DNA from: Planctomycetota bacterium
Lineage (GTDB): Bacteria; Planctomycetota; Planctomycetia; Pirellulales; Pirellulaceae
Direction: 5' to 3'
DNA: 64,000 nt
NCBI GenBank assembly: GCA_029259935.1
Contig: JAJDEH010000476.1
Location: 1 to 64,000, forward strand
Part shown: positions 25,168 to 33,601 of the stretch, piece by piece
Position numbering within the stretch: position 1 is the first letter of the stretch
Layout: each line of letters opens with the position of its first letter
Notes under the pieces: generated by a model
What the model was told of the DNA's origin: nothing
The model's input: only the letters and a program-made list of their open reading frames with translations
Databases searched by the model: none
Translations under genes and position numbers: made by a program

Positions 25168-26958
25168 TCAACTTCCGGACGCGTCCCGCGAGCGACGAGC
25201 CCGAAGAAGTCGGTCCCATCGCTGTAGAAGCTCGCCGTTGTTCGGTTCCAGTTTCAACGCCGCGAGCAGATGTTGCTCGGCTTCTTCTAAGCGTTGTTCG
25301 TTGAATAGCAGGTCGGCCAGGTTTCCACGTGCGATGACTAAATCAGGTTGGAGGTCGAGTGACTTGCGAAACTGAGCTTCCGCCGCGCGGAAACGTTTCA
25401 TCTCGACGAGCAAGCTGCCGTAGTTATTGTGCAACGTCGCGTGGCCGGGAACGGATTCAATCGCCAGGCGGTAGTATCGTTCCGCTTCGTCGTAGTCCTT
25501 CCGTAGTTGGGCGACGTTGGCAAGATTGTTGAACGCGCTGGGGTCTTGAACATCGGACTTCAGGGCGGCCTGAAAATGCTTGGTTGCCTGATCGAGTTCG
25601 CGCCGCTCAAGGCACTCGACGCCCAAGTAGTTGTGAGCGATGAAGCACGTCGGGTTCTTTCTGATTGTGTCCCTCCACAATGTTTCCCGATCATGATAGA
25701 TGTGGCATTGCATCCAAGTCAGCGCGGCCAGAACGCAGAGGACAATGCCCGCCAGCAATGCGGCCGCGAGCCGCGCTTCAAATGTTGTGGACTCCAACCG
25801 CCGTGCAATAACTCCGGCCACGACCGCGACCAATCCAATGCCGGCCAAATATTGAAAATGGTCGGCAACGAACGAATAACGCATTGGATAGACGTCAAAA
25901 AACCCGAGCGCCGGAAACAATGTGCCCGCAAAAAACAACACGCCCGTCAACGGCCCCCGGCCAAGCCGGTGACGCCCGAACCACAAGGCCAAGATCAGTG
26001 CGATCGCGCTAACCGGATAGCCGTAGCTCCACGCGTCGGACGAATCGATATCCCAGCGAGGATAGATAAACGTGAGGTTGGTCGGGCTCACCAGCTTGGA
26101 TGGATAAAACCAAAGCACGCGCCCTGCGATCAAAAAACGATCGACCAACGAAAAATCCCATTCCGGGCCCTTCGCGCCGACGTTGAACTTTTCCATCCAG
26201 GCAGACAGTAAGCCCAGTGGCACACCGATGACAAAAAAGGGAATCACCGACAACAGGTCGCGACGGTTGATGCTGCCTCGCTTCCACCAAGTGATCAGCA
26301 GCAGGGCCGGCGGAAGCGTCGCGGTGACGGTCTTGCTGAGCATCGCGCACACGAAAGCAAGAATCGATGCGACGTACCACCACTTGCGGTTCTCGGTCGG
26401 CCGGTGCTTGTCCAGTCCCGCGAATCGGAGATAGGCCAGCATGGCTACGAAATAGCAAACGCCCGATAAAACGTTTTTCCGCTCCGTTGTCCAGACGACC
26501 GATTCAACTTGAATCGGATGCAGCGCGAAAACCGCCGCCGCTAACGCGGCACCGGGAACTCCGAGGCCGGCCAGTAGTCGATAGAGCAGGATCGCCGCCG
26601 CGCCATGCAACAGGATGTTGGTGAGGTGATATCCCAACGGATCCTCGCGCCAAACCTGGAACTCCAACCAATACGTTGTGTGAACCAACGGATAGTACTG
26701 CGGAGTCGCGCCGACCTCGAACCAGATTCGCGACAGCGCCTCGGGTGTGCGCAGATGAAAGCTGGCGGCATGGTCGCGATCGTCCCATACATATCCACAT
26801 CGAAGCGCTGGGGTGTAGGCGATGAACGTCACCAACAACAAGAGCAATGCCCATCCCGGTTGGAAGGCGGATCGATTTGCCGTCGTCGCCGATTCGTCCT
26901 CTGCTGAAGACTTCGCATCGGGTGGCGGACCGCTCACCGCGGCGGCGTCGGACTCCAC
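25168..26958 (-). CDS. TMTC-like multispan membrane protein with C-terminal TPRs
   Basis: A GTG at 26958 with GGTGGAGA at a 7-base spacing gives 596 residues; an in-frame TTG at 27000 is less likely. After a polar N-terminus, about ten membrane segments begin with WALLLLLVTFIAYTPALRCG. The first loop has GYVWDDRDHA, the acidic motif (D-D/E) of the GT-C glycosyltransferase fold, and YPLVHTTYWLEFQVW and FALHPIQVESVVWTTERKNV are the signature loops of the TMTC/'tetratricopeptide repeat O-GlcNAc' family. Residues about 440-590 hold four or more TPRs (ALKSDVQDPSAFNNLANVAQ). The proteins are thought to transfer sugars from lipid carriers to proteins outside the membrane; the substrate here is inferred. 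Confidence 0.88.
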   Translation of the reverse strand: MESDAAAVSGPPPDAKSSAEDESATTANRSAFQPGWALLLLLVTFIAYTPALRCGYVWDDRDHAASFHLRTPEALSRIWFEVGATPQYYPLVHTTYWLEFQVWREDPLGYHLTNILLHGAAAILLYRLLAGLGVPGAALAAAVFALHPIQVESVVWTTERKNVLSGVCYFVAMLAYLRFAGLDKHRPTENRKWWYVASILAFVCAMLSKTVTATLPPALLLITWWKRGSINRRDLLSVIPFFVIGVPLGLLSAWMEKFNVGAKGPEWDFSLVDRFLIAGRVLWFYPSKLVSPTNLTFIYPRWDIDSSDAWSYGYPVSAIALILALWFGRHRLGRGPLTGVLFFAGTLFPALGFFDVYPMRYSFVADHFQYLAGIGLVAVVAGVIARRLESTTFEARLAAALLAGIVLCVLAALTWMQCHIYHDRETLWRDTIRKNPTCFIAHNYLGVECLERRELDQATKHFQAALKSDVQDPSAFNNLANVAQLRKDYDEAERYYRLAIESVPGHATLHNNYGSLLVEMKRFRAAEAQFRKSLDLQPDLVIARGNLADLLFNEQRLEEAEQHLLAALKLEPNNGELLQRWDRLLRARRSRDASGS

Positions 26959-27125
26959 AATCGTCTCTCCACCGGTATGACTTCTTAACCTAGTTCGCAA
27001 GGCCGTTCGAGGCTGCGTTGCGCATCAATTATAGATGAGGACCGGCCAGCGAGATATACACCCGTAATCGGGCCTGTCGTTAAGGCCTCGCGCAAGCGAA
27101 AGCCGCTCGGATCCTCATGAACTTA

Positions 27126-28307
27126 CTATTCCGTTGCGGGTTGGTTTTGGGCGGCCCGATTTCCAATCGCCTTGAGTTCAGGCAGCAAGCGGTCGGCGAT
27201 CGCCTGCGCCGCGATCTTCTGCGCGATTTCGTTGGGGTGTTGGTCGGTGGGATGCACCCAGAGATCCGCGGCTTGATGTTCCTTGAATAGTGGCAGCAGA
27301 TCGAGGAACATCACGTCGAGTCGTTGAGCTTCTTCGGCCAACCGCGCATGGATGTCCGCCAACGGATAGTCGTCATTCAGGCTGTACAAGACAGGGAACA
27401 AGACGATCAGCAAAGGAAGGGACCGTCGGTCGCATTGTTCCTTGATTTTCCGGAGCGCCTGGCGGCTTTCTCGCCAGCCGGAATTTTCTTCGTCAAATAG
27501 CGCATGGTAATATCGCATCGTTTGTTCGGTGCGTCGACGTGCATCGGTGAATCGCCATACGAGTTGGCTTACACGCGACATTCGTAACAGCGAACTGGGC
27601 GGCTGGGGGTCATCGCAGCCTTCCCAAATTTCCGCCGGACGATCCGCGCGAACGACTGATTGCGTCATCGGATCAAATTCAAACAAGGGAGGCTCGGGAT
27701 CATTGGGAAAGTATCCCAATACGACGACATCGGGGGCGAGCTGTTCGACCAACAGATTGAACAAGAACTCCGATTGACTGGTGTTGTAACCGCCCACGCC
27801 CAAATTATATGCTTCGACGTTGAGCGAGCTGTCACCAAATTTGTCGTTCAATAACTCCGCCGTGATTTCAGGGAATGTATGCTCGAAACGGACCCCCTCG
27901 CCAAACGTCACGGAATCGCCAAGGCATAACAGACGCACGGTGCCGGGCGCTTTTATTGGGGAGAAGTCGTCACCACGAAATCCATCCGAGTTCGTGACGT
28001 GCACCACTTCATTTTCTTCGCCGAAATATCCCCGAGGATTACCATCATACCCAAAGCGAATCCGCGATTGGACCGCGTTCACGTAAACTGGATACTCGCC
28101 CATGGTCATTGGCAAGAATTCCACGCGTCGCGACGTGGAATGGGCTTTGAGAAAGCGGGGCTGATCGAAGGCCCACAGCACTACTTCCGCAACGAGAACG
28201 CCGACGATCAAACCTCCACCAACAAGGCCCAGTCGTCGCAGAATCCATTTCCATTTTGGAGCAGATTGCCGCGCGGCATTGGGAGACGGCGGTGGTGAGG
28301 AAGGCAT
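27126..28307 (-). CDS. Membrane-anchored SGNH/GDSL-type hydrolase (copy 1)
   Basis: 393 residues from the ATG at 28307 (MPSSPPPSPN). A longer frame to 28382 gives an unlikely start. One N-terminal membrane segment (LGLVGGGLIVGVLVAEVVLW) is followed by an extracytoplasmic SGNH domain: LLCLGDSVTFGEGV (block I, nucleophile Ser in GDS), AYNLGVGGYNTSQ (block II Gly), VVLGYFPNDPEPP (block III Asn) and HPTDQHPNEIAQKIAAQAIA (block V Asp/His). Such anchored forms often de-acylate or acylate surface polymers. Two further SGNH genes follow within 10 kb. It lies between the TMTC-like gene and a divergent GNAT gene. Confidence 0.9.
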   Translation of the reverse strand: MPSSPPPSPNAARQSAPKWKWILRRLGLVGGGLIVGVLVAEVVLWAFDQPRFLKAHSTSRRVEFLPMTMGEYPVYVNAVQSRIRFGYDGNPRGYFGEENEVVHVTNSDGFRGDDFSPIKAPGTVRLLCLGDSVTFGEGVRFEHTFPEITAELLNDKFGDSSLNVEAYNLGVGGYNTSQSEFLFNLLVEQLAPDVVVLGYFPNDPEPPLFEFDPMTQSVVRADRPAEIWEGCDDPQPPSSLLRMSRVSQLVWRFTDARRRTEQTMRYYHALFDEENSGWRESRQALRKIKEQCDRRSLPLLIVLFPVLYSLNDDYPLADIHARLAEEAQRLDVMFLDLLPLFKEHQAADLWVHPTDQHPNEIAQKIAAQAIADRLLPELKAIGNRAAQNQPATE

Positions 28308-28534
28308 GTCAAATGGCGCGGGTAAATGGGGGTCGATGCCGCATTCTACACGGCGGGGAATGCCAAGGCAAAGCAGTTCCAACGTTATGGATCGAGCCGG
28401 TGAAGGGCGGTCAGTAATTGCGATCGGGTCCGCGGAATCTCGTGAAGATTTTCAAAGTGTTATTTTCTCGCGAACCAGGTCAGGGGGGAAGTCGTCAGTG
28501 AAGAGTGCATTCTGCATTTCAGTTGGCTAGCGAC

Positions 28535-28957
28535 ATGAAACCCATCGGACGAAAGATCGAGTACCGCGAGACGCGAGACGTTTCCCAGGATGCCATCTTG
28601 GAGTTGTACCGGGCCAACCATTGGTCCTCGGCCGAGAAGCCAGATCAACTCTATCGGGCGCTGACCAATTCTCATTCCTTGGTCACGGCTTGGAACGGCG
28701 ACCGGCTTGTGGGGCTGGCCAACGCGATCTCGGACGGTCACTTGGTCGTATACTACCCGCACGTGTCCGTTCATCCCGACTACCATCGACAGGGAATCGG
28801 GCGCGAACTGATGGCTCGCCTCATGCAGCGGTATGAGGGTTTCCATCGGCACACCGTCGTCGCCGACAAGGAGGCGGCAAGATTTTTTTCGAGTTGTGGT
28901 TTCGAGCGAGCTGGCCGGACCGTGCCGATGTGGATCTTTGACGGTGACGAGCATTGA
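28535..28957 (+). CDS. GNAT family N-acetyltransferase
   Basis: 140 residues from ATG 28535 (MKPIGRKIEYRETRDVSQDA); an in-frame start at 28505 would add ten residues. It has the full GNAT fold: ILELYRANHWSSAEKPDQLY, LVTAWNGDRLVGLANAISDG, VHPDYHRQGIGRELMARLMQ (motif A, RQGIGR pyrophosphate loop) and DKEAARFFSSCGFERAGRTV at the end. This is a small aminoglycoside/amine-acetyltransferase-like enzyme of unknown substrate. It is divergent from SGNH copy 1 and about 250 bases before the methyltransferase gene. Confidence 0.92.
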   Translation: MKPIGRKIEYRETRDVSQDAILELYRANHWSSAEKPDQLYRALTNSHSLVTAWNGDRLVGLANAISDGHLVVYYPHVSVHPDYHRQGIGRELMARLMQRYEGFHRHTVVADKEAARFFSSCGFERAGRTVPMWIFDGDEH

Positions 28958-29204
28958 ATCATGTACGCCCATACCCACGATATAGTTCGGAGGCGTTACT
29001 GAGGTTCCGCCGTCTGTCGTTCGATCAATTTCTGGATAGATTCACGGTAAACGAAATTGCGATTACGAACGTGTAGATGATGCCACTGTCGGGCCGATGC
29101 ATCGAAACCCTGCATTCATTGTGACGCGTCTTCCGAATAGAATCGAGCTGGTACCCGCGAACTGGCGACGAGAACGGTCACTACTACCCAGAAAGATTGA
29201 ACCA

Positions 29205-29912
29205 ATGCTCAGCGACCAGCACTCCAACGACGAAGGACACACCGTGGGCCGTTTCTTCGACGCGTTGACCGACGACTACACGGCCTCGATCGAACGCTGC
29301 TTTCCTAGATATCGAGAAATGCTGTGGGCTGTACTCGATTATCTGCCCGGCGACCACAGACTGGATTCAATCCTTGAATTAGGGTGTGGGACGGGAAATC
29401 TGTCCGTACTCGTGGCCAAGGCGTTTCCTAATTCGTCGCTGCATGTGGTCGATGTTTCGGGCGAGTCGCTGGAAGCCTGCCGCGGGCGTCTCGGGACGGA
29501 GGACCGTTTTCATTTTACAGAGCAGGACTTTCGACGGTTGGATTTCGATGCGACTTCTTTTGACTTGGTCGTATCGAGCATCGCGATTCACCATTTGCGA
29601 TCGGAAGAAAAGCGATCGCTGTTTGAACGTGTTCATGCCTGGCTGAAGCCGGGCGGTATATTGGCCTACGCCGACCAATGCCGCGGAGCTACCAGTGACC
29701 TCTACCAACGGCACATGGATAACTGGAAGGAACGGACCTTTGATGCCGGTTCGACCGAAGAAGAATGGGACATGTGGATGGCTCACCAACAGCAACATGA
29801 TCATCATGATCCTTTGGTCGATCAAATCGATTGGCTGCGGTCGGCCGGTTTTTCCGTAGTTGATTGTCCTTGGCGGTATTTGCTGTGGTCGGTGATTCAA
29901 GCGAGGAAATAA
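29205..29912 (+). CDS. Class I SAM-dependent methyltransferase
   Basis: 235 residues from the ATG at 29205 (MLSDQHSNDEG). The upstream frame to 29097 is arginine-rich and unlike the family. The Rossmann methyltransferase motifs are clear: DSILELGCGTGNLSVLVAKA (motif I), LHVVDVSGESLEACRGRL (motif II acid), FDLVVSSIAIHHLRSEEK (motif IV) and ERVHAWLKPGGILAYADQ. Substrate unknown. The stop overlaps the start of the RidA gene (TAATG), so the two are translationally coupled. Confidence 0.92.
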   Translation: MLSDQHSNDEGHTVGRFFDALTDDYTASIERCFPRYREMLWAVLDYLPGDHRLDSILELGCGTGNLSVLVAKAFPNSSLHVVDVSGESLEACRGRLGTEDRFHFTEQDFRRLDFDATSFDLVVSSIAIHHLRSEEKRSLFERVHAWLKPGGILAYADQCRGATSDLYQRHMDNWKERTFDAGSTEEEWDMWMAHQQQHDHHDPLVDQIDWLRSAGFSVVDCPWRYLLWSVIQARK

Positions 29913-30307
29913 TGCGACGACAACGACACTCTAGTGGAACGCCTTGGGAAGCCGCGGTTGGATATTCCCGCGCGGTTCGCATTGGCAACCACGTCTACGT
30001 TTCCGGAACGACGGCTTCGCGTGAAGACGGGACTCCTGTAGCCGTCCATGACGCTTATGGACAAGCGCAGTTCATCTTGCAAAAGATTGAGTCAGCGCTG
30101 AAAGAAGTCGGCGCCGAGATGACGGACGTCGTGCGAACTCGAATGTACGTGACCGACATCCGTCGCTGGGAGGAAGTCGGTAAAGCTCACGGCGAGGCGC
30201 TGGGGAGCATACGTCCGGCCAGCACGATGGTCGAGGTTCGCCAGCTTGTGTCTCCAGAGCATCTGGTGGAAATCGAAGTCGATGCCTTTATCGTGGAATC
30301 AGATTAA
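29912..30307 (+). CDS. RidA/YER057c/UK114 family protein
   Basis: 131 residues. The start ATG shares its A with the methyltransferase TAA, and GAGG lies upstream in the end of that gene. The RidA features are present: PWEAAVGYSRAVRIGNHVYV, SGTTASREDG, QAQFILQKIESALKEVGAEM, TDVVRTRMYVTDI, RPASTMVEVRQLVSPEHLVE and IEVDAFI with the active-site Arg and Glu positions. These enzymes hydrolyse reactive enamines/imines released by PLP enzymes, or have related deaminase roles. Coupling to a methyltransferase is a specific, modestly informative association. Confidence 0.94.
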   Translation: MRRQRHSSGTPWEAAVGYSRAVRIGNHVYVSGTTASREDGTPVAVHDAYGQAQFILQKIESALKEVGAEMTDVVRTRMYVTDIRRWEEVGKAHGEALGSIRPASTMVEVRQLVSPEHLVEIEVDAFIVESD

Positions 30308-30311
30308 CGTG

Positions 30312-32285
30312 CTACTCAGACAGGCTCATCGCGCGATCGTCGCGCTGCTGAAGTAGGTGGTCAAATCGTTGCCGCATGAGGCGGTTGTCGTGATCGATAA
30401 GCAGCGCGCGGTCGGAATTGCGGACCTCACCTGATTGCCGTCGCATCCACTCTTCTAGCACTACACGGAGAGCCTCCCGTCGATTCGCCCGCGGTCCGAG
30501 GAAGTCGTATTCTAGATTCTCCTGTTCAGGTAATCGGCGCAGCGAACGCTGGGCGATGAAACGAATTGCATCGTATGGATCAACCAACAACTGCCCCAGA
30601 TAGGGTGCCATCCACTCGGTTCCAGAGGCCTGCTTCGCCGGCTCCCAACCATAGCTCCACGCGACAAGGGCCCGCTGGCCCGCTTCGCCCCGCAGCAGCC
30701 ACAGAATCGACGCGGCGACTTCGGATTCGTCCGAGTCGAGTTCGGGCTTGTCGATGTCGAACCAATCGTGAAGGTGGTCGGCGGTCCAAGACAAGGTCTT
30801 ATCAAGATGGCAATGATTGCACGCGTTGGGACGGCCTGTTTCCAAGCTTTCGCTTACCGTGGGCGAAGTGATTTGATGGCTGCGGATCGCTTTCAGCATG
30901 CCATAGGTCGTATGCGGCATGTGGCAGTTGTAGCATTGGCTGCCGGACGATTCGTCCGTGTGATGCGTGTGATTAACGAGGGCCGCTCCGTCGCGAAATT
31001 CTTCATGGCACTGCAGGCAGGCCTGATTTTCTCTCATGCCAATCGCCAATTGATCGTCCGTCCATTCTTCCAGCGCGCGTGGGTCGTCCTTGGACTTGTG
31101 CATTTGGTGACAGGAAAGGCAAGACAGTTCGCCCCGTTGAAAGCACGGGGACTCCACCAAGCCGTTGAACTCGCGGCCCGAAACGCGAATCATTCCGTCT
31201 GACCAAAATCGCTCGTCATAGTAAGCAGCACCGAATCGTTGCATGCCGCGCGGTTTGACCGGGTCGCCACAGCGGACGACATACTTGTGCGGGTCCAACT
31301 CGTCTCCGGGGCGATAGGCGAATCCGTTTTCGTTAAAGTCGCCATGATCTTGACGAAGGTGGAAGACACTGTGACATTGGCCGCACACTTCCGACGACCT
31401 GCGCGTGTCTAGTTTCGCTGGATTCACGATCGTGTCGTCGTGTTGATCGTTGGTCTTCGCCAAATGCTGTTGATAACGGCGGGACGGACTTTGATTCAAT
31501 TGAACATGCCGCTGCCCCTCGCCATGGCAAGACTCACAAGAGATTCCAAATTCGGCGACGCGCGTGTCACACTCATGAGCGCCCGTGCCCGGCACCAATC
31601 CGGGACGGCCGTGCGTGGTATGGCATTGAATACAAATCGTATTCCAACGTGCGAACTCGACACCAGGCATGGGACTGGGCGGAGTGAGAAAGGCCGCGTC
31701 GCGCGGGATCCAGCGCTGTTCCTCGCGCAGAAACGCAAAAGGAAACAAAGATAGCCGGCGAGTCTGCCCGCTTGGAAACCAATACAACTGGCGATGGTGC
31801 GATCCCGTCGTCATGACAACTTGTTCGCGAAAACGCGATGGAGCGCCGGTGCGCGTCGGCTGCGCGGGATCGATCATGTCGATCCAATACTGGTCGTTAC
31901 GCTGTTCTAACCGGCACACCCTTCCGCGATCTTCAAGTTCCACTCCGTCGAAGTCCGCGAAGACCGATTTAGGAGTCGCCAACTGTGTCATCGTGCGGTG
32001 ATACGAATCGTGCCACGTGTCGTATTGGTGCGGATGGCAGCGGGCGCAGGTATCGGACGAAACGTATCCCTCGGCCGCTTCCTCGATCGGCCGATTGTCA
32101 GGCGATTGCGTTGGGGCTTCGAAGGGGCCAGTCCGCGACCATATGTTTCCGGTCATCAGCAATAGTGCTGCCGCCACGACGACCGCGACCGTCAGAGATT
32201 TTGAGAACGGAAGTCCAAATCGAACCAGCAGCCCCGCCAGCACGACGGATACGAGAACGACACATACGACGCCTTCGATCCACAT
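30312..32285 (-). CDS. Octahaem c-type cytochrome, membrane-anchored
   Basis: 657 residues. Two N-terminal membrane segments (VVCVVLVSVVLAGLLV, SLTVAVVVAAALLLM) precede a long extracytoplasmic part with eight CxxCH haem sites: CARCH (about 80), CIQCH (216), CESCH (249), CGQCH (300), CLSCH (387), CLQCH (422), CYNCH (450) and CNHCH (489). Residues from about 520 are a helical, HEAT-like tail with LVDPYDAIRFIAQRSLRRLP. This resembles the cytochrome c554-like multihaem family common in planctomycetes, often with TPRs. It would carry electrons between the quinone pool and an external acceptor or enzyme. It ends just after the RidA gene (convergent, 4 bases apart). Its redox partner is not in the window. 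Confidence 0.92.
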   Translation of the reverse strand: MWIEGVVCVVLVSVVLAGLLVRFGLPFSKSLTVAVVVAAALLLMTGNIWSRTGPFEAPTQSPDNRPIEEAAEGYVSSDTCARCHPHQYDTWHDSYHRTMTQLATPKSVFADFDGVELEDRGRVCRLEQRNDQYWIDMIDPAQPTRTGAPSRFREQVVMTTGSHHRQLYWFPSGQTRRLSLFPFAFLREEQRWIPRDAAFLTPPSPMPGVEFARWNTICIQCHTTHGRPGLVPGTGAHECDTRVAEFGISCESCHGEGQRHVQLNQSPSRRYQQHLAKTNDQHDDTIVNPAKLDTRRSSEVCGQCHSVFHLRQDHGDFNENGFAYRPGDELDPHKYVVRCGDPVKPRGMQRFGAAYYDERFWSDGMIRVSGREFNGLVESPCFQRGELSCLSCHQMHKSKDDPRALEEWTDDQLAIGMRENQACLQCHEEFRDGAALVNHTHHTDESSGSQCYNCHMPHTTYGMLKAIRSHQITSPTVSESLETGRPNACNHCHLDKTLSWTADHLHDWFDIDKPELDSDESEVAASILWLLRGEAGQRALVAWSYGWEPAKQASGTEWMAPYLGQLLVDPYDAIRFIAQRSLRRLPEQENLEYDFLGPRANRREALRVVLEEWMRRQSGEVRNSDRALLIDHDNRLMRQRFDHLLQQRDDRAMSLSE

Positions 32286-32464
32286 TTGATGATTATCCGC
32301 TTGCTCGATTCATTGCTTGTCCCGCATTTTAGCGCCATTGCAAATGGAATTGCAGCGGTGATCTTGCCACTGCGACGCGCCTTCGTCCGGTTTTCTCAGC
32401 GATCGAAAAAATCTGGGTTTTTCCAGAAAAACATTTTACACCGGCGAACTGACGGGTAACATGG

Positions 32465-33601
32465 TTGTCGCTACTCGTCGTTCAACGGGGGGGGAAGGTG
32501 AGTTCGATTTCCAAAGATCGCTCGATTACCACCAAAAGTGGACGTTCTTACCGGTTGCCGAAGCGCCGGATCATCTTGTTCCGTAGCGTCTACCTTACCT
32601 ACGTCTTGGTCTTGATGTGGGTCGGCGTGAAGGCATTTTGGTGGTTTCAGTTTGACGTTTCTCCGTTGGAGGCCCCGAACGAAGAAGCGGTGTGGCGCTA
32701 TTACTATCCCGAGTTATGGAAATCGGGGGCCATGGATTCGAGGCAGGATCCCGATTCGTTTCAGGTGTTGCTGTTAGGGGGCTCGGTACTTGACCAAGCC
32801 GCGGATCACTTGGAACCCGCGCTCAAGCAGAGCGTGAGCGAAAATCTTCGCCTCTACAATGCGTCAAGCAGTGCCCACACCTCTCGCGACAGTTACTTGA
32901 AGTATCAAAACCTTGCGGACAAGCGGTTTGATCTGATCGTCATTTACCACGGCATCAACGACGTGCGAATGAACTGCTGCCAGGCAGAGTACTTTCGCGA
33001 GGACTATACACACTGCAATTGGTACAACCAAATGCAGCGGCGGCTGGCGGACGACCCGCTTTCGATTCAACATCTATTGTTAGACCACATGATCTCGCTT
33101 TGCGAACCGCCTCCGGACATGATGAAGTTCGGCGGGACGATCAAGACGCGCGAGGCGTTTCGAAAGAATTTACAAGCGATCGTCGAACACGCCGGCGAGT
33201 CCGGTACGTCAGTGGTGTTAATGACGTTCGCCTATCATGTACCGAAGAACTACACGCTTAAACGCTTTAAGTCTGGCAAACTCGATTACGGCAAGGGCCA
33301 CTACCAGCTTCCCGTGGAGATGTGGGGAGAACCAGAGCATGTCGTGGCGGCGGTGGAAGCTCACAATGACGTAATTCGACAACTGGCGGGAGAACACGAT
33401 CATGTCATTTTCGTGGACATGCAGGCGTTGTTGCCAAGAGACGGCGAGCACTTTAGCGATCTGTGCCACTTGACGGAGGCGGGTGATCAGGTGCTGGTCA
33501 AGACGTTGGCGTCGGCCGTTTCCGCCGCGCGCGGTGGATCACTTTTCGCATACCGAGAAACGCTGCGGCCAGGACCAGAATTGACCACGCCCCGCCGCTA
33601 G
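32465..33601 (+). CDS. Membrane-anchored SGNH/GDSL-type hydrolase (copy 2)
   Basis: A 378-residue frame from a TTG at 32465; a GTG at 32498 is an alternative. One membrane segment lies near residues 37-58 (ILFRSVYLTYVLVLMWVGVK). The SGNH blocks are VLLLGGSVLDQAAD (Ser in GGS), LYNASSSAHTSRDSYLKYQ, VIYHGINDVRM (Asn block) and HFSDLCHLTEAGDQVLVK (Asp/His block). An upstream ATG at 32461 is out of frame by one base because of a run of eight G (32487-32494). Removing one G would join it to this frame. The 3' end overlaps the convergent YfhO-like gene by 104 bases. The substrate is unknown. Confidence 0.87.
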   Translation: MSLLVVQRGGKVSSISKDRSITTKSGRSYRLPKRRIILFRSVYLTYVLVLMWVGVKAFWWFQFDVSPLEAPNEEAVWRYYYPELWKSGAMDSRQDPDSFQVLLLGGSVLDQAADHLEPALKQSVSENLRLYNASSSAHTSRDSYLKYQNLADKRFDLIVIYHGINDVRMNCCQAEYFREDYTHCNWYNQMQRRLADDPLSIQHLLLDHMISLCEPPPDMMKFGGTIKTREAFRKNLQAIVEHAGESGTSVVLMTFAYHVPKNYTLKRFKSGKLDYGKGHYQLPVEMWGEPEHVVAAVEAHNDVIRQLAGEHDHVIFVDMQALLPRDGEHFSDLCHLTEAGDQVLVKTLASAVSAARGGSLFAYRETLRPGPELTTPRR

